From positions 3,658,001-3,722,000 of the forward strand of contig NZ_JBHSWE010000001.1 of the NCBI RefSeq assembly GCF_042661465.1: a stretch of 64,000 nucleotides of DNA. The letters run 5' to 3'. Each line of letters opens with the position of its first letter. Position 1 is the stretch's first letter. Source of the DNA: Marinobacterium_A aestuariivivens (GTDB lineage: Bacteria; Pseudomonadota; Gammaproteobacteria; Pseudomonadales; Balneatricaceae). The notes beneath the pieces were generated by a model. It saw nothing but the letters and a program-made list of their open reading frames with translations. It had not been told where the DNA came from and made no database searches. The position numbers were made by a program, and so were the translations under genes. Below, piece by piece: positions 26,123 through 36,018 of the stretch.

Positions 26123-26563
26123 ATGAAATCACTGCACACTGTTATCGATGCCGGCCAGCACTGGTCTGGGCTTGCACTGCGTCTGCCGCTGGGGCTGATC
26201 TTCGCCGCCCACGGCGCGCAGAAACTGTTCGGCTGGTTTGGAGGATACGGGCTGGAAGGAACCGGACAGTGGATGGCGTCGATCGGTCTCGAACCCGGTT
26301 TCCTGATGGCATTGCTGGCCGGCTCTGCGGAGTTCTTTGGCGGGCTCTTCCTGCTGGCGGGCCTGCTGACCCGGCCGACCGCGCTGGTGCTGGCCGTGAC
26401 GATGCTGGTGGCGATCTTCTCGGTGCATTTCGCAAACGGTCTGTTCATGAGCAACAACGGTTACGAATTCGGTCTGGCGCTGCTGGCAGGTTCCCTGTCC
26501 CTGTTGATCTCCGGTGCCGGCCGTCTCAGCCTCGATCGCCTGATCACAGAGACGCAGAGCTGA
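26123..26563 (+). CDS. DoxX-family membrane protein
   Basis: A four-helix membrane protein of 146 residues with the DoxX blocks PLGLIFAAHGAQKLFGWFGG and SAEFFGGLFLLAGLLTRPTA. The start at 26123 has GAGGA about 6 bases upstream. DoxX proteins are often linked to redox stress or quinone metabolism. Here it is 9 bases before a pirin gene, a common pairing, and the two should form an operon under the palindrome at 26023. Confidence 0.88.
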   Translation: MKSLHTVIDAGQHWSGLALRLPLGLIFAAHGAQKLFGWFGGYGLEGTGQWMASIGLEPGFLMALLAGSAEFFGGLFLLAGLLTRPTALVLAVTMLVAIFSVHFANGLFMSNNGYEFGLALLAGSLSLLISGAGRLSLDRLITETQS

Positions 26564-26572
26564 GGAGGTTTC

Positions 26573-27263
26573 ATGATCGAGATTCGTTACGCCGACGAGC
26601 GCGGCCGTGGAAACCACGGCTGGCTCGACAGCCGGCACAGTTTCAGCTTTGCAGGCTATTACGATCCCGGGCAGATGGGGCACTCGGTACTGCGCGTGAT
26701 CAACGAGGACCGGGTAGCGCCCGGCGCAGGATTCGGTACCCACGGTCACCGCAACATGGAAATCATCAGCCTGGTGCTCGAGGGCGCGCTCGAACATCGC
26801 GACAGTGAAGGCAATGTCCATTGTCTTCCGGCGGGGGAGTTCCAGTTGATGTCGGCCGGCTCAGGTATTCGTCACAGCGAATACAACGCTTCTGGCTCGG
26901 AGCCGGTGCGCTTTCTGCAAATCTGGATCGAACCGGATCAGCTAGGCGGCGCCCCCGCTATCAGCAAAAGGGCTTCGGCGGTAACCCGGGACTGACGCTG
27001 GTGGCCAGCCCGTCCGGCGCGCAAGGCAGTTTGCACGTTCGCCAGGATGTGTATCTGTATCAGTTGCTGCTGGCGCCTGGGCAGACGCTCGGCCAGACGC
27101 TGGAGACGGGGCGCAGACAGTATGTTCACCTTGTGGAGGGTGACATCGAGGTGAACGGAACCTCTCTGAATGCCGGCGATGGCGTGCGGCTCGATGAACT
27201 GGTCGAACTGGATCTGCGAGCCGGTATGCGGGGGCACGGGGGCTGCTGTTCGACCTGCCCTAA
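26573..27263 (+). CDS. Pirin-family protein, YhhW-like (two frameshifts)
   Basis: A bicupin of about 230 residues when repaired, the length of E. coli YhhW, which has quercetin 2,3-dioxygenase activity. Metal ligands are in the block GFGTHGHRNMEIISLVLEG, with the later glutamate/histidine pair. Two single-base losses occur. One is in the C run 26952-26956; restoring it gives LGGAPRYQQKGFGGNPGLTL. The other is near 27225; restoring it gives LRAGDAGARGLLFDLP and TAA at 27261-27263. It follows doxX closely. Physiological role is uncertain; pirins are tied to electrophile/oxidative stress. Confidence 0.85.
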
Positions 27264-27278
27264 ACGTTTCGACCGGAT

Positions 27279-28235
27279 TCAGGCCCGCTTTTCGTCACCG
27301 CTCCCGCCAGCGTTTTGACTTTCGCGGATCAGCCAGTCGGCGAACTTCTGCACCATTGGCGACACCGCCTTGGTGGCGGGCAGCACCAGATGATAGCCGT
27401 AGGCCGAGGTCGTTCGTTCCGGAATGACCGGCACCAGCAGACCCGAATCCAGCATCGAGTCGACCATCGGCAACCAGCCTATGGCGGCGCCTTGGCCGGC
27501 AATGGCAGCCTGCAGCAACAGCGTATAGTTGTTGAACACCAGGTCCGGTTCCCTGGGCCGCTCGCGTATGCCAAGCAGGGTGAACAGTCGCGGCCAGTTG
27601 AACCACTTGGCGTCGTATTCCGCTTCCAGCTGCAGCAGAGGCAGCCGGCTCAGCTCGCCGGCACTGTTGACGGGCCCATGCCGTTCGAGCAGAGCCGGGC
27701 TGCAGACCGGCACCACCGATTCACGCATCAGCAGCCGCGAGGGCGCCCGGTCGTCCTGTCCATCGCCAAACAGTATGGCAATGTCGATATTCGCCTGATC
27801 GGGTGTAATCCGCTGCTGGGCCGTTACCACCCGCACTTCGACGTCGGGGTGGGCGTCACGGAATCCCGAGAGCCGGGGCAGCAGCCAGAAGGCCGCCAGC
27901 GCGAAGTCCGTGGCGACATTGATCACGTCGTGGCTGCTGTCCTGTTGTGCAGCGGCAATGCCCCTGGCAATCCGGGACAGGCCATCGGACACGTCTTCGA
28001 GCAGCTGTTCGCCGGTTTCGGTCAGGCGCACGCCACGGTACTGGCGATAGAAAAGCGTGACGCCCAGGTCCTGCTCCAGCCGGCGTATATGCTGGCTTAT
28101 CGCGGACTGGGTGCTGTCCAGTTCGCGGGCCGCGGCCGTGAAATTGCCAAGCCGGGCCGACGCCTCGAATGCCTGCAGTGTCGCCAGCGGGGGAGCCTGA
28201 TTTTGCGTGACATAAGTATGGCTTATCGGATGCAT
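27279..28235 (-). CDS. LysR-family regulator (GcvA-like)
   Basis: A LysR regulator of 318 residues with N-terminal PPLATLQAFEASARLGNFTAAARELDSTQSAISQHI, read across residues 15-50, and an effector domain with the GcvA-type LPRLSGFRDAHPDVEVRV block. The start at 28235 (MHPISHTY) is chosen over 28274. It is convergent with the pirin gene and shares no obvious divergent target; upstream lies the acyltransferase gene on the same strand, ending 47 bases away. Confidence 0.85.
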   Translation of the reverse strand: MHPISHTYVTQNQAPPLATLQAFEASARLGNFTAAARELDSTQSAISQHIRRLEQDLGVTLFYRQYRGVRLTETGEQLLEDVSDGLSRIARGIAAAQQDSSHDVINVATDFALAAFWLLPRLSGFRDAHPDVEVRVVTAQQRITPDQANIDIAILFGDGQDDRAPSRLLMRESVVPVCSPALLERHGPVNSAGELSRLPLLQLEAEYDAKWFNWPRLFTLLGIRERPREPDLVFNNYTLLLQAAIAGQGAAIGWLPMVDSMLDSGLLVPVIPERTTSAYGYHLVLPATKAVSPMVQKFADWLIRESQNAGGSGDEKRA

Positions 28236-28281
28236 GGGTTGGGTCCAGTTTACAGCATCGCTACTGCCGGACAATATCGCG

Positions 28282-31089
28282 TCAGCGGGCCAGGTCCGGC
28301 TCCCGGCAATGCTCGAGGATATGGGTCCGGGCCGCCTTTCGCAGCGCCAGGGCCCGGGACCAGGCGTCGCTGCTGTCCAGGTTCTCCGACGGTACCGGAA
28401 CGGGCGCGCCGATCACCAGGCCGATTTCGCCCCGATAGCCATACCAGCGCTGGCCGCGCAGGATCGAGCGGGTGCCCTGTATCGCGACCGGAATCAGCGG
28501 CGCGCCGGTTTCGGCGGCGCAAGCGAAAGCGCCCATTTTGAATGGCATCAGCCCGGGGCTGTCCTGCAGGGTGCCCTCGGGAAAGAACAGCAGCCGTCCG
28601 CCCTGCTGCACCCGGAGCAAGGTACTGCGGGCATCGGTCAGGCTCTGCTCCGGGTCCTGGCGGTTGACGTACTGAACCGCCAGCCGCTCCAGCAGGGTGC
28701 GAAGAAGCAGATTGTCGCGCAGCTCCTCCTTGGCGACGAAACTGATGGGCTGGCGCAGCGTTGCCAGCATGACGAACGCATCCAGATAGCTGGCGTGGTT
28801 CGCAACCAGTACACAGGGACCCGTGGCCGGGAGCTGTTCGAGGCCCGTCACGCGAAGCGGAGTGCGGGTCAGCCAGGCCCAGAGGCGGGTCAGCCGGTGC
28901 AGGGCATGCCAGCGACGTTCCAGTCCCGGCAGCAGGAGGATCGAGGCGAACGCCAGGGCGGCCAGCACAAGACCGGTGGCGAGGGCATAGCCGGCAAACA
29001 GATGATTGCCGGCTGTGCGGCGAAAACGCCGCAATAGCGGTACCGTCGTTTTCAGCAGCAACCGGGTCAGCTGCCACCAGGGGGCGCGGATGCGGTAGTC
29101 GCCGCGGCGATAGCGCTCCCGGCAATCGGAGCGGCGCAGCTTGCCGCTCGACGTCTTGAGCAGGATGCCGGGCGCAAGCAGCACGACATCGTCGGGGGCT
29201 CGCCGATCAGCCGGGTGACCCGCGATACGGTTTCCCGGCGCAGGCGTTCACGTTCCCCGTCGTCGCGGGCACGGGATTCGGCCATGATGACCAGCCGCTC
29301 GGTGCCGCTGCCGTTGTCCCGCACGCCGAAGGCGGCGACGCGGCCGCGGCGAAGCCCCGGGATTTCGCCGACGGCGGCTTCCAGCTCCTCGGGGTAGAGG
29401 TTGCGGCCGGCACGGATGATCAGGTCCTTGCTGCGGCCGGTGATATGAACCCCCTGTTCGCCCATGTAGGCCAGGTCGCCGGTGTCGAGCCAGTCGCCGC
29501 AGAAGAGCTTCGCCGTTGCCGTGGCATTGCGGTAATAGCCGCTGGTGGCCGAGGGGCCGCGGAACTGCAGCCGGCCCTGCTGCCGGTACGGCAGCTCTCG
29601 GCCGGTCTCGTCGCAGATCCGGAGCTGGTGGCCGGGCAGGGCCTGGCCGCAGCAGACGAATTCGAGGCTGTCCTCGTCCGGACCCGCAGCCGGGAGGGCA
29701 CGACCTTCACGCATCAGGGTATCGCGCCGCACGCGGTCGATGACCGGCTCGGTACCGGGGGCCGGGAAGGCCAGGGCAACGCTGCATTCGGCCAGGCCGT
29801 AGACCGGATACATCGCCGTGGCGCTGAAGCCGCAGCCGGCGAAGCGGCGGGAAAAGTCGCGTAGCGTGCGCGGATTGACCGCCTCGGCGCCATTGAGCGC
29901 CAGCCTCCAGCGACTCAGGTCGAGCTCGCCGAGCATCGCATCCGGTACCTTGCCGAGACAGAGTTCATAGGCGAAGTTGGGCGCGGCCGACAGGGTGCCT
30001 CCATGACGGCTCAGTGCCTGCAGCCAGCGGGAGGGGCGGCCGAGGAAAGCTTCGGGCGGCAGGCTGACCAGCTGTGCGGCATGGTAGAGGCTGCCGAGCC
30101 AGGCGCCGATCAGTCCCATGTCGTGGTAGAGCGGCAGCCAGCTGACGAAGACGTCCCGGCTGTCCGCGCCGATCACCCGGCCGGCCGTGCGAATATTGCT
30201 CAGCAGATTGGCATGGCTCAGGATCACCCCTTGGGGTTGCCGGTGCTGCCGGAGGTATATTGCAGCAGGGCGATATCGTCGGCCTTTGACGGGACCGCTT
30301 GGAGCGCTGTCGTTGCGGCCCTTTCCAGTGCCGCCGTGGTGACCACGGCCCTCAGCCCCGGCACCTGGGCCTTGAGCAGGCGGGTCAGGGCGGCGGCCTC
30401 GGCGGGGGCGATCAGCAGTTTTGCCTGGGCGTTGTCGAGGATGCCGGCCTGGCGGCCGAGATGGTCTTCGAGCTGGCTGCGGCGCAGTGGCGGATAGATC
30501 GGAACCGGTATGGCACCGGCCAGCAGGATGCCGAAGAAGGTCACGAAATAATCCCGTCCGGTCGGCAGCATCAGCGATGCGGTCTGACCCGGCGCCAGAC
30601 CGAACTGCTGCAGACCGGCGGCGACAGCGCTGGCGCCCTGCCACAGTTGCACATAGCTGAGCGTCTCGCCACTGCCCTGGTCGCTGTAGAACTGGATATG
30701 GGTACGCTGCGGATGCTGCTCGACATGCCAGGCCAGCACGTCGGTCAGGGTTCGTGCCTGCAACGGGAGACCCGCCGCCGTCTCTGGCCTGGAGGGCGGT
30801 GCGGCGTCGGCGACAGGGCCCAGGGGGCGGCCCGCGCCAGCGCCCGCAGCAGATCGCGCGGCGTTTCGGCTTCGGCGAAGGTCTGGCCGGGCAGGCTGAC
30901 GCGAAAGCGCTGCTCGATACGCGAGAACAGCTCGGCCCGGCTCAGGCTGTCGAGTCCCAGGTCCCCGTCGAGGGTGCTGTCCAGCAGTACCGGGCCCTTC
31001 GGCTGGCCGGGCCGAAGCTCCGAGCTCAATTCGTCAATCAGTTGCAGTAAGGTGGCGGCCGGCTCGGCCCCGGCGCGATCATTCGGCAT
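28282..31089 (-). CDS. Three-domain ACP / acyl-AMP ligase / PlsC-type acyltransferase (three frameshifts)
   Basis: A single protein of about 936 residues when repaired. (1) An acyl-carrier domain, about 1-85, with phosphopantetheine site DGDLGLDSLSRAEL. (2) A fatty-acyl-AMP ligase, about 115-640, with YTSGSTGNPKGVILSHANLL and YGLAECSV. (3) A PlsC-type acyltransferase, about 690-930, with the catalytic VANHASYLDA and FFPEGTLQ motifs and hydrophobic segments before it. Frames break at 30823-30827, 30227-30230 and 29194-29198, each mended by one added base. It should activate a fatty acid, load it on its own carrier domain and pass it to a lipid or other acceptor at the inner membrane. The acceptor is unknown. 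It somewhat resembles Aas but with the domain order changed. Confidence 0.85.
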
Positions 31090-31144
31090 CGGCAGCGCCT
31101 ATCCTCTGTTCGGGTACCTCAAGGATAGATGAGCGCCGCCGACT

Positions 31145-32359
31145 TCAGGCTGCGTTTCGGCTGGTGCCGTCTCCCAGTACATCGACGAGGCAGGCACGGG
31201 ACAGTTCGCCCTGCAGCTGGCCGTCGCTGCCGACAACCGGCAACGGGTAGCGGTTGTCCAGCGTATCGGGGATTACCGACTCGATCAGCGCATCGGGCGA
31301 AACCGCGGTCGTCGCTTCCAGCAGCGAGTGATCGATCCGCTGGCCGGGGTCGCGGGCGGCGGCGGCCTTCAGTGCCTCCAGGCCCAGCGTGCCCTGGTAG
31401 CCCTCGGGACCCACGTAATAGCCATGGTCTGTGCCCGATTTCTCGACTTCGGCCAGGGCATCGCCGATGGTTCCGGCCCCGACGCAGCAGGCCGCCGGTT
31501 TCATCACCGTCGAAACGGTCAGGGCCCGCGCCCGGTTGACGTCCTTGACGAAGGCGCTGACGTAGTCGTCGGCCGGGTGCAGCAGAATGTCCACCGATGT
31601 GCCTTCCTGCACCAGCACGCCATCCTTCAGAATCGCGATGCGGTCGCCCAGGCGCAGGGCTTCGTCGAGGTCGTGGGTGATGAAGATGATGGTCTTGTGC
31701 AGTTTCTTCTGCAGCTCGATCAGCTGGTCCTGCATCTCGCTGCGGATCAGCGGATCCAGTGCCGAAAAGGCCTCGTCCATCAGCAGGATCTCGGCGTTGG
31801 TGCACAGCGCCCGGGCAAGGCCCACGCGCTGCTGTTGACCGCCCGACAGCTGCGACGGGTACTGATCCTCGTAGCCGGCCAGTCCCACGGTTTCGAGCCA
31901 GTCCCGGGCCTGCTGCTGGCGGGTGTTTTTATCGATGCCCTGGACATTGAGGCCGTAGGCGACATTGTCGATGACGGTGCGGTGGGGCATCAGGCCGAAG
32001 CGCTGGAACACCATCGACATCTTGTGGCGCCGGAACTCGATCAGCTCTTTGGGCGACAGCTTCATGACGTCGACACCCTCGACCAGGATGCGGCCTTCGG
32101 TCGGGTCGATCAGGCGGTTGAAGTGGCGGATCAGGGTCGATTTTCCGGAGCCGGAGAGCCCCATGATGACGAATATCTCGCCCTTGGCGATCTTGAGGTT
32201 GATATCCTTGAGACCGAGCGTATGGCCGGTTTCGGCGAGAATGTCATCCTTGGTCTTGCCCTGGTGCACCAGCGGCATCACCGCCTCGGGATTCGAGCCG
32301 AACAGCTTGAACAGCCCCTCGATCCGGATCAGGGGCTGCACGGCATCTACATCATGCAT
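31145..32359 (-). CDS. proV: Glycine betaine/proline-type ABC transporter ATPase (ProV/OpuAA-like)
   Basis: Osmolyte-importer ATPase, 404 residues. Walker A is GLSGSGKSTL, the signature LSGGQQQRVGLARAL and Walker B ILLMDEAFSALDP. After about residue 275 there is a CBS-type regulatory domain (VSTVMKPAACCVGAGTIGDALAEV, read in part), the ionic-strength sensor in this family. The start at 32359 overlaps the permease gene by 8 bases. Together with the two upstream genes it imports quaternary amines such as glycine betaine, choline or carnitine. Confidence 0.92.
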   Translation of the reverse strand: MHDVDAVQPLIRIEGLFKLFGSNPEAVMPLVHQGKTKDDILAETGHTLGLKDINLKIAKGEIFVIMGLSGSGKSTLIRHFNRLIDPTEGRILVEGVDVMKLSPKELIEFRRHKMSMVFQRFGLMPHRTVIDNVAYGLNVQGIDKNTRQQQARDWLETVGLAGYEDQYPSQLSGGQQQRVGLARALCTNAEILLMDEAFSALDPLIRSEMQDQLIELQKKLHKTIIFITHDLDEALRLGDRIAILKDGVLVQEGTSVDILLHPADDYVSAFVKDVNRARALTVSTVMKPAACCVGAGTIGDALAEVEKSGTDHGYYVGPEGYQGTLGLEALKAAAARDPGQRIDHSLLEATTAVSPDALIESVIPDTLDNRYPLPVVGSDGQLQGELSRACLVDVLGDGTSRNAA

Positions 32360-33251
32360 TTTGAGACCCGCCCATATGTTTCTGGGTGCGCCTGGCATAG
32401 GCCTGGGAGACGCGGTCGAAGATGATCGCCAGCGCCACGATCGCCAGGCCGTTCATCAGGCCGAGCGTGAAATACTGGTTGGTGATCGACTTGAGGACCG
32501 GCTGCCCCAGCCCCTTGACGCCGATCATCGACGCGATCACCACCATCGACAGCGACATCATGATGGTCTGGTTGATACCGGCCATGATGGTCGGCATCGC
32601 CAGCGGCAGCTGGACGCCAAAAAGGCGTTGTCCGGGACTGGCGCCGTAGGCGGTCGCCGCTTCGAGCACTTCGCTGTCGACCAGCCGGATGCCGAGGTTG
32701 GTGAGCCGGATCACCGGCGGTATGGCGTAGATCACCACGGCGATGACACCGGGAATCTTGCCGATGCCGAGCAGCATCACCACCGGTATCAGATAGACGA
32801 AGGCCGGCATCGTCTGCATGATATCCAGCACCGGCGTGACGAAGGCCTGGGTGCGATCCGAGCGGGCCATCAGGATGCCGACCGGTATGCCGACGGCAAT
32901 CGCCAGCAGGGTGCACACCGTGATGATGCTCATGGTGCGCATGGTGTCCTCCCACATGCCGAAGTAGCCGACCGCCAGCAGCGAGACGATCACGCCGAGG
33001 CAGAGTTTCCAGGACCGGCTGGCGGCATAGGAGAGGCCGGCGATGCAGAGCAGCACGATCCACCAGGGCGAGTCGAGCAGGAGCTTTTCGAACCAGACCA
33101 GAAAGCTGAGCAGGGGGTCAAAGAAGTTTTCGATGGTTTCGCCGTAGTTGCGCGAAAAATCACGATAACCCTCGTCGAGGGTCTTGCGTATGGCCAGCAG
33201 ATCACCGCGATCCAGCTGCGGCATTCGGCTCAGCCAGGATTCGTCAGCCAT
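32352..33251 (-). CDS. proW: Glycine betaine/proline-type ABC transporter permease (ProW-like)
   Basis: Inner-membrane permease, 299 residues, with an N-terminal hydrophilic part and about seven helices. The EAA-like loop reads AATAYGASPGQRLFGVQLPLA and the family block LDIMQTMPAFVYLIPVVMLLG is intact. It lies between the receptor gene (81 bases upstream) and the ATPase gene (overlapping), a standard operon. Confidence 0.92.
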   Translation of the reverse strand: MADESWLSRMPQLDRGDLLAIRKTLDEGYRDFSRNYGETIENFFDPLLSFLVWFEKLLLDSPWWIVLLCIAGLSYAASRSWKLCLGVIVSLLAVGYFGMWEDTMRTMSIITVCTLLAIAVGIPVGILMARSDRTQAFVTPVLDIMQTMPAFVYLIPVVMLLGIGKIPGVIAVVIYAIPPVIRLTNLGIRLVDSEVLEAATAYGASPGQRLFGVQLPLAMPTIMAGINQTIMMSLSMVVIASMIGVKGLGQPVLKSITNQYFTLGLMNGLAIVALAIIFDRVSQAYARRTQKHMGGSQNA

Positions 33252-33332
33252 GAGGGTTCCCCGTGCAGAAATGGATATTCAGGCACGTCCACAGGGAGCA
33301 GGCGTACCTTCATGCATTAACCCGGTGGCTGG

Positions 33333-34331
33333 TCAGAAATTTTCCAGTGCCGCGTTCACCTTCGTGGCGGTATCGTCAGACAGCCAGCCGGTCCAGACAT
33401 CCTGATATTCCGAAAGGAAGTGCTCCATGGCGATTTCGCCGTCGGCCTGATTATCCTCCATCCAGGCCAGCAGCTCGTTCAGCTGATCGTTGGTAAAACT
33501 GCGCGTCGCCAGGTATTCGAACACCGCGGGGGCCTGTTTCGCGAATTCGTCCGTGGTGTAGGTATAAACCGGTGACTCCGGGTACATGGTGACTTTCGGG
33601 GTCTGGCAGTCCACCTGAGTGATGCAGTCGAGAAAATGGTCCTTGTCGACGCCGCTGCCAAAGTCGACCTTGACCATCTGGTATTTGCCGAGAATCGCGG
33701 TCGGGGCCCAGTAATAACCGAACCAGGGCTGTTCCCGCTCGTAGGCGCGGGCGATGGCACCGTCGAGGCCCGCGGCCGAGCCCGGGTCGACCAGTTCGAA
33801 ACCGGCGCTCTCGAGGTCCAGGGCACGGAACAGATTGGAGGAGGTGATCTGGCAGCCCCAGCCGGCCGGGCAGCCGTAGAAAGCGGAGCGGTCGGGGTCT
33901 TCCGGATGGGTGAAGAGGTCGGCGTTGGCCCTGATGCCCTCGATGGTTGCGAGGCTCGGGTCCTTGTCGACCAGGTATTTCGGTACCCAGTAGCCCTCTT
34001 CGCCGCCGTCGGAGAATACCTTGCCGGCGACCTTCAGACGGTTTTCGGCCACGGCCTTGTCCAGCGAAGCCTGGAAGGAGTTGGTCCAGAGTTCAGGCGC
34101 GATATCCGGCTCCTGCTTTTCGATCATCGAGGTACTGGTCGGCATGGTGTCGCCGGGCACGAGTTCGGCGTCACAGCCATAGCCATGTTCGAGAATAAAG
34201 CGGTCGACATTGGCGATCAGGGTGGCAGAGTTCCAGTTCATATCGGCGATGGTGACCCGGCCGCAGGATTCGTCCGCCTGTACCGCAGCGGCCGACAGCA
34301 CGAGCGGGAGTGCGGCGATCAGTGCTTTCAT
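33333..34331 (-). CDS. proX: Substrate-binding protein of the betaine-type ABC transporter (ProX/OpuAC fold)
   Basis: Periplasmic receptor, 332 residues, with a clean signal peptide (MKALIAALPLVLSAAAVQA). The mature part begins DESCGRVTIADMNWNSATLIA, an OpuAC-type start. Aromatic residues that could form a quaternary-ammonium box are present (EGYWVPKYL, PWFGYYWAPTAIL), and four cysteines suggest disulfides. The exact ligand (betaine, choline, carnitine, dimethylsulfoniopropionate) cannot be told from sequence. It is first in its operon. Confidence 0.9.
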   Translation of the reverse strand: MKALIAALPLVLSAAAVQADESCGRVTIADMNWNSATLIANVDRFILEHGYGCDAELVPGDTMPTSTSMIEKQEPDIAPELWTNSFQASLDKAVAENRLKVAGKVFSDGGEEGYWVPKYLVDKDPSLATIEGIRANADLFTHPEDPDRSAFYGCPAGWGCQITSSNLFRALDLESAGFELVDPGSAAGLDGAIARAYEREQPWFGYYWAPTAILGKYQMVKVDFGSGVDKDHFLDCITQVDCQTPKVTMYPESPVYTYTTDEFAKQAPAVFEYLATRSFTNDQLNELLAWMEDNQADGEIAMEHFLSEYQDVWTGWLSDDTATKVNAALENF

Positions 34332-34417
34332 ATCAAACCTCTTGTCATTCTTTATTTTCTGACATTATTTACCTTAGCAGCCTCATTAATAAATTAAACC
34401 TATACCCCTCCTGAAAC

Positions 34418-34441
34418 AAAAGCGTTATGGGTGACGCTTTT
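34418..34441 (-). terminator. Terminator after lhgO
   Basis: On the minus strand, AAAAGCGT / ACGCTTTT arms around an 8-base loop end in TTTTG. It starts 31 bases past the lhgO stop and precedes the proX promoter. Confidence 0.75.
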
Positions 34442-34471
34442 CACGTAACGCTCCACCCGTCACTTGTCGAT

Positions 34472-35689
34472 TCAGGCGGCGTGCGCCGGCGTGCCGAGGT
34501 CGAAACGCCCGATCGCCGTCTCGAGGATATGCCGGCCGATCGGCAGCGCCGAGGTGGCGGCCGGCGACGGGGCGTTGCAGACGTTGATGGTGCGGGCGCT
34601 GTTGACGAAGAGGAAGTCGTCCACCAGTCGGCCGTCCTTCGACACCGCCTGGGCGCGAACACCCGCGGGGTAGGGCAGCAGGTCCGCCTTTTCGATTGAC
34701 GGGCAGTACTTGCGCACCTGTTCGAGGTAGCCGGCCTTGAACAGCGAGTTTTTCAGCTCGGCGAGGCCCGGTTTCAGGTTCTGTTTCAGTACCTTGAGTA
34801 TGCCCGGGTAACCGAGGGTTTCGAGGCTGTCGCGCAGCGAAATATCGGTCTTGCGATAGCCCTCCCGCTTCCAGGCCAGTACCGCATTGGGGCCGACCGT
34901 GACGCTGCCGTCGATCATCCGCGTCAGGTGGACGCCAAGGAACGGCATCGACGGGTCCGGGATCGGATAGATCAGGTGATTGACGATCTGGTTGTGCTCG
35001 GGCTTCAGGCGATAGTATTCGCCGCGGAACGGGCAGATGCGGAAACCCGGATCGATGCCCAGCATGCGCACGATGCGATCGGCCATCAGGCCCGAGCAGG
35101 AGATCAGGTGGCGTGTAGCGAAGGTTTCCTGCCCGGTTTTCACCCGCACCTCGGATGACAGTTCCTGGATGGCGCTGACGCGGCAGCCGAAGCGGATCTC
35201 GCCGCCCAGGGCGCGGAATTCCCGGCCCATCGCTTCGGTGACGGCGCGATAGTCGACGATGCCGCTCGAGGGCACGAAGATGCCGCCGAGACCGGTAATG
35301 TTCGGCTCGCGCTCCTTCAACTCCCCGGCGCTGAGCCATTCCCGCTCCAGACCGTTGGCCTCGGTGCGCTCCCAGAGGGCCTGCATGCGGGTCATCTCCA
35401 GCTCGCTGGTGGCTACCAGGAGCTTGCCGCACGCGTCGTAGGGAATGCCGTGGTGATCACAGAAAGCCCTGGTGGCCCGGTTGCCCTCGAGGCAGAACTT
35501 CGCTTTCAGGCTACCCGGCGTGTAGTAGACGCCGGCGTGAATCACGCCGCTGTTGTGCCCGGTCTGATGTTCGGCCAGCCGGTTCTCTTTCTCGATGACC
35601 AGGACCTTGCGTTCGGGGAAGGCCTGCAGCAGCTGCATGGCGGTCGACATGCCGACGATACCGCCGCCAATAATGATGAAATCGTACAC
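34472..35689 (-). CDS. lhgO: L-2-hydroxyglutarate dehydrogenase/oxidase
   Basis: FAD-dependent, membrane-associated enzyme of 405 residues. It oxidises L-2-hydroxyglutarate to 2-oxoglutarate and passes electrons to quinone. The Rossmann motif is YDFIIIGGGIVGMSTAMQL, followed by HQTGHNSGVIHAGVYYTPGS, and the C-terminus has NVCNAPSPAATSALPIG. The start is a GTG at 35689; a longer open frame to 36022 only reads into the palindromic element. In E. coli this gene follows csiD (glaH), whose product makes the substrate from glutarate. The same order is kept here, with a 260-base insertion-like element between them. Confidence 0.92.
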   Translation of the reverse strand: MYDFIIIGGGIVGMSTAMQLLQAFPERKVLVIEKENRLAEHQTGHNSGVIHAGVYYTPGSLKAKFCLEGNRATRAFCDHHGIPYDACGKLLVATSELEMTRMQALWERTEANGLEREWLSAGELKEREPNITGLGGIFVPSSGIVDYRAVTEAMGREFRALGGEIRFGCRVSAIQELSSEVRVKTGQETFATRHLISCSGLMADRIVRMLGIDPGFRICPFRGEYYRLKPEHNQIVNHLIYPIPDPSMPFLGVHLTRMIDGSVTVGPNAVLAWKREGYRKTDISLRDSLETLGYPGILKVLKQNLKPGLAELKNSLFKAGYLEQVRKYCPSIEKADLLPYPAGVRAQAVSKDGRLVDDFLFVNSARTINVCNAPSPAATSALPIGRHILETAIGRFDLGTPAHAA

Positions 35690-35744
35690 CCTGACCTCGC
35701 TTGTCGCTAACGGTGGCTGGTCGCGGTTCGCGACCGGAAGTATA

Positions 35745-36005
35745 GGGCTGCCCTTGCCCAACAAATCCCGCTCAGCGAGTCGCCAAGGGGTCAGCCGCAC
35801 GACGCATTTTCGAAGGCATAGTGGGCCTATGTCGAGAAAATGCAACACAGCGGATGACTCCTTGACGGCTCGCCCGGAGGAGTCCCCAATTCGTCCTCGA
35901 CTGTGTTGCCGTTTTTGGCAAGAGAACCTCTCTTCCCTGCGAACGGCGCCTTGCCGAGAACGAATTGGGGGCTCTGAGGGGCGACTTGTGGGGCAAGGGC
36001 AGCCC
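35745..36005. repeat. 261-base MITE-like element with terminal and nested inverted repeats
   Basis: Ends are GGGCTGCCCTTGCCCAACAA (35745-35764) and TTGTGGGGCAAGGGCAGCCC (35986-36005), inverted repeats matching at 19 of 20. Inside, CCCCAATTCGT and ACGAATTGGGG form a second inverted pair, and ATTTTCGA..TCGAGAAAAT a hairpin. No gene is visible within. It occupies the whole gap between glaH and lhgO. It has the look of a non-autonomous transposable element or a processed intercistronic RNA structure. Confidence 0.65.
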
Positions 36006-36018
36006 AAGGGGCCCGGAA

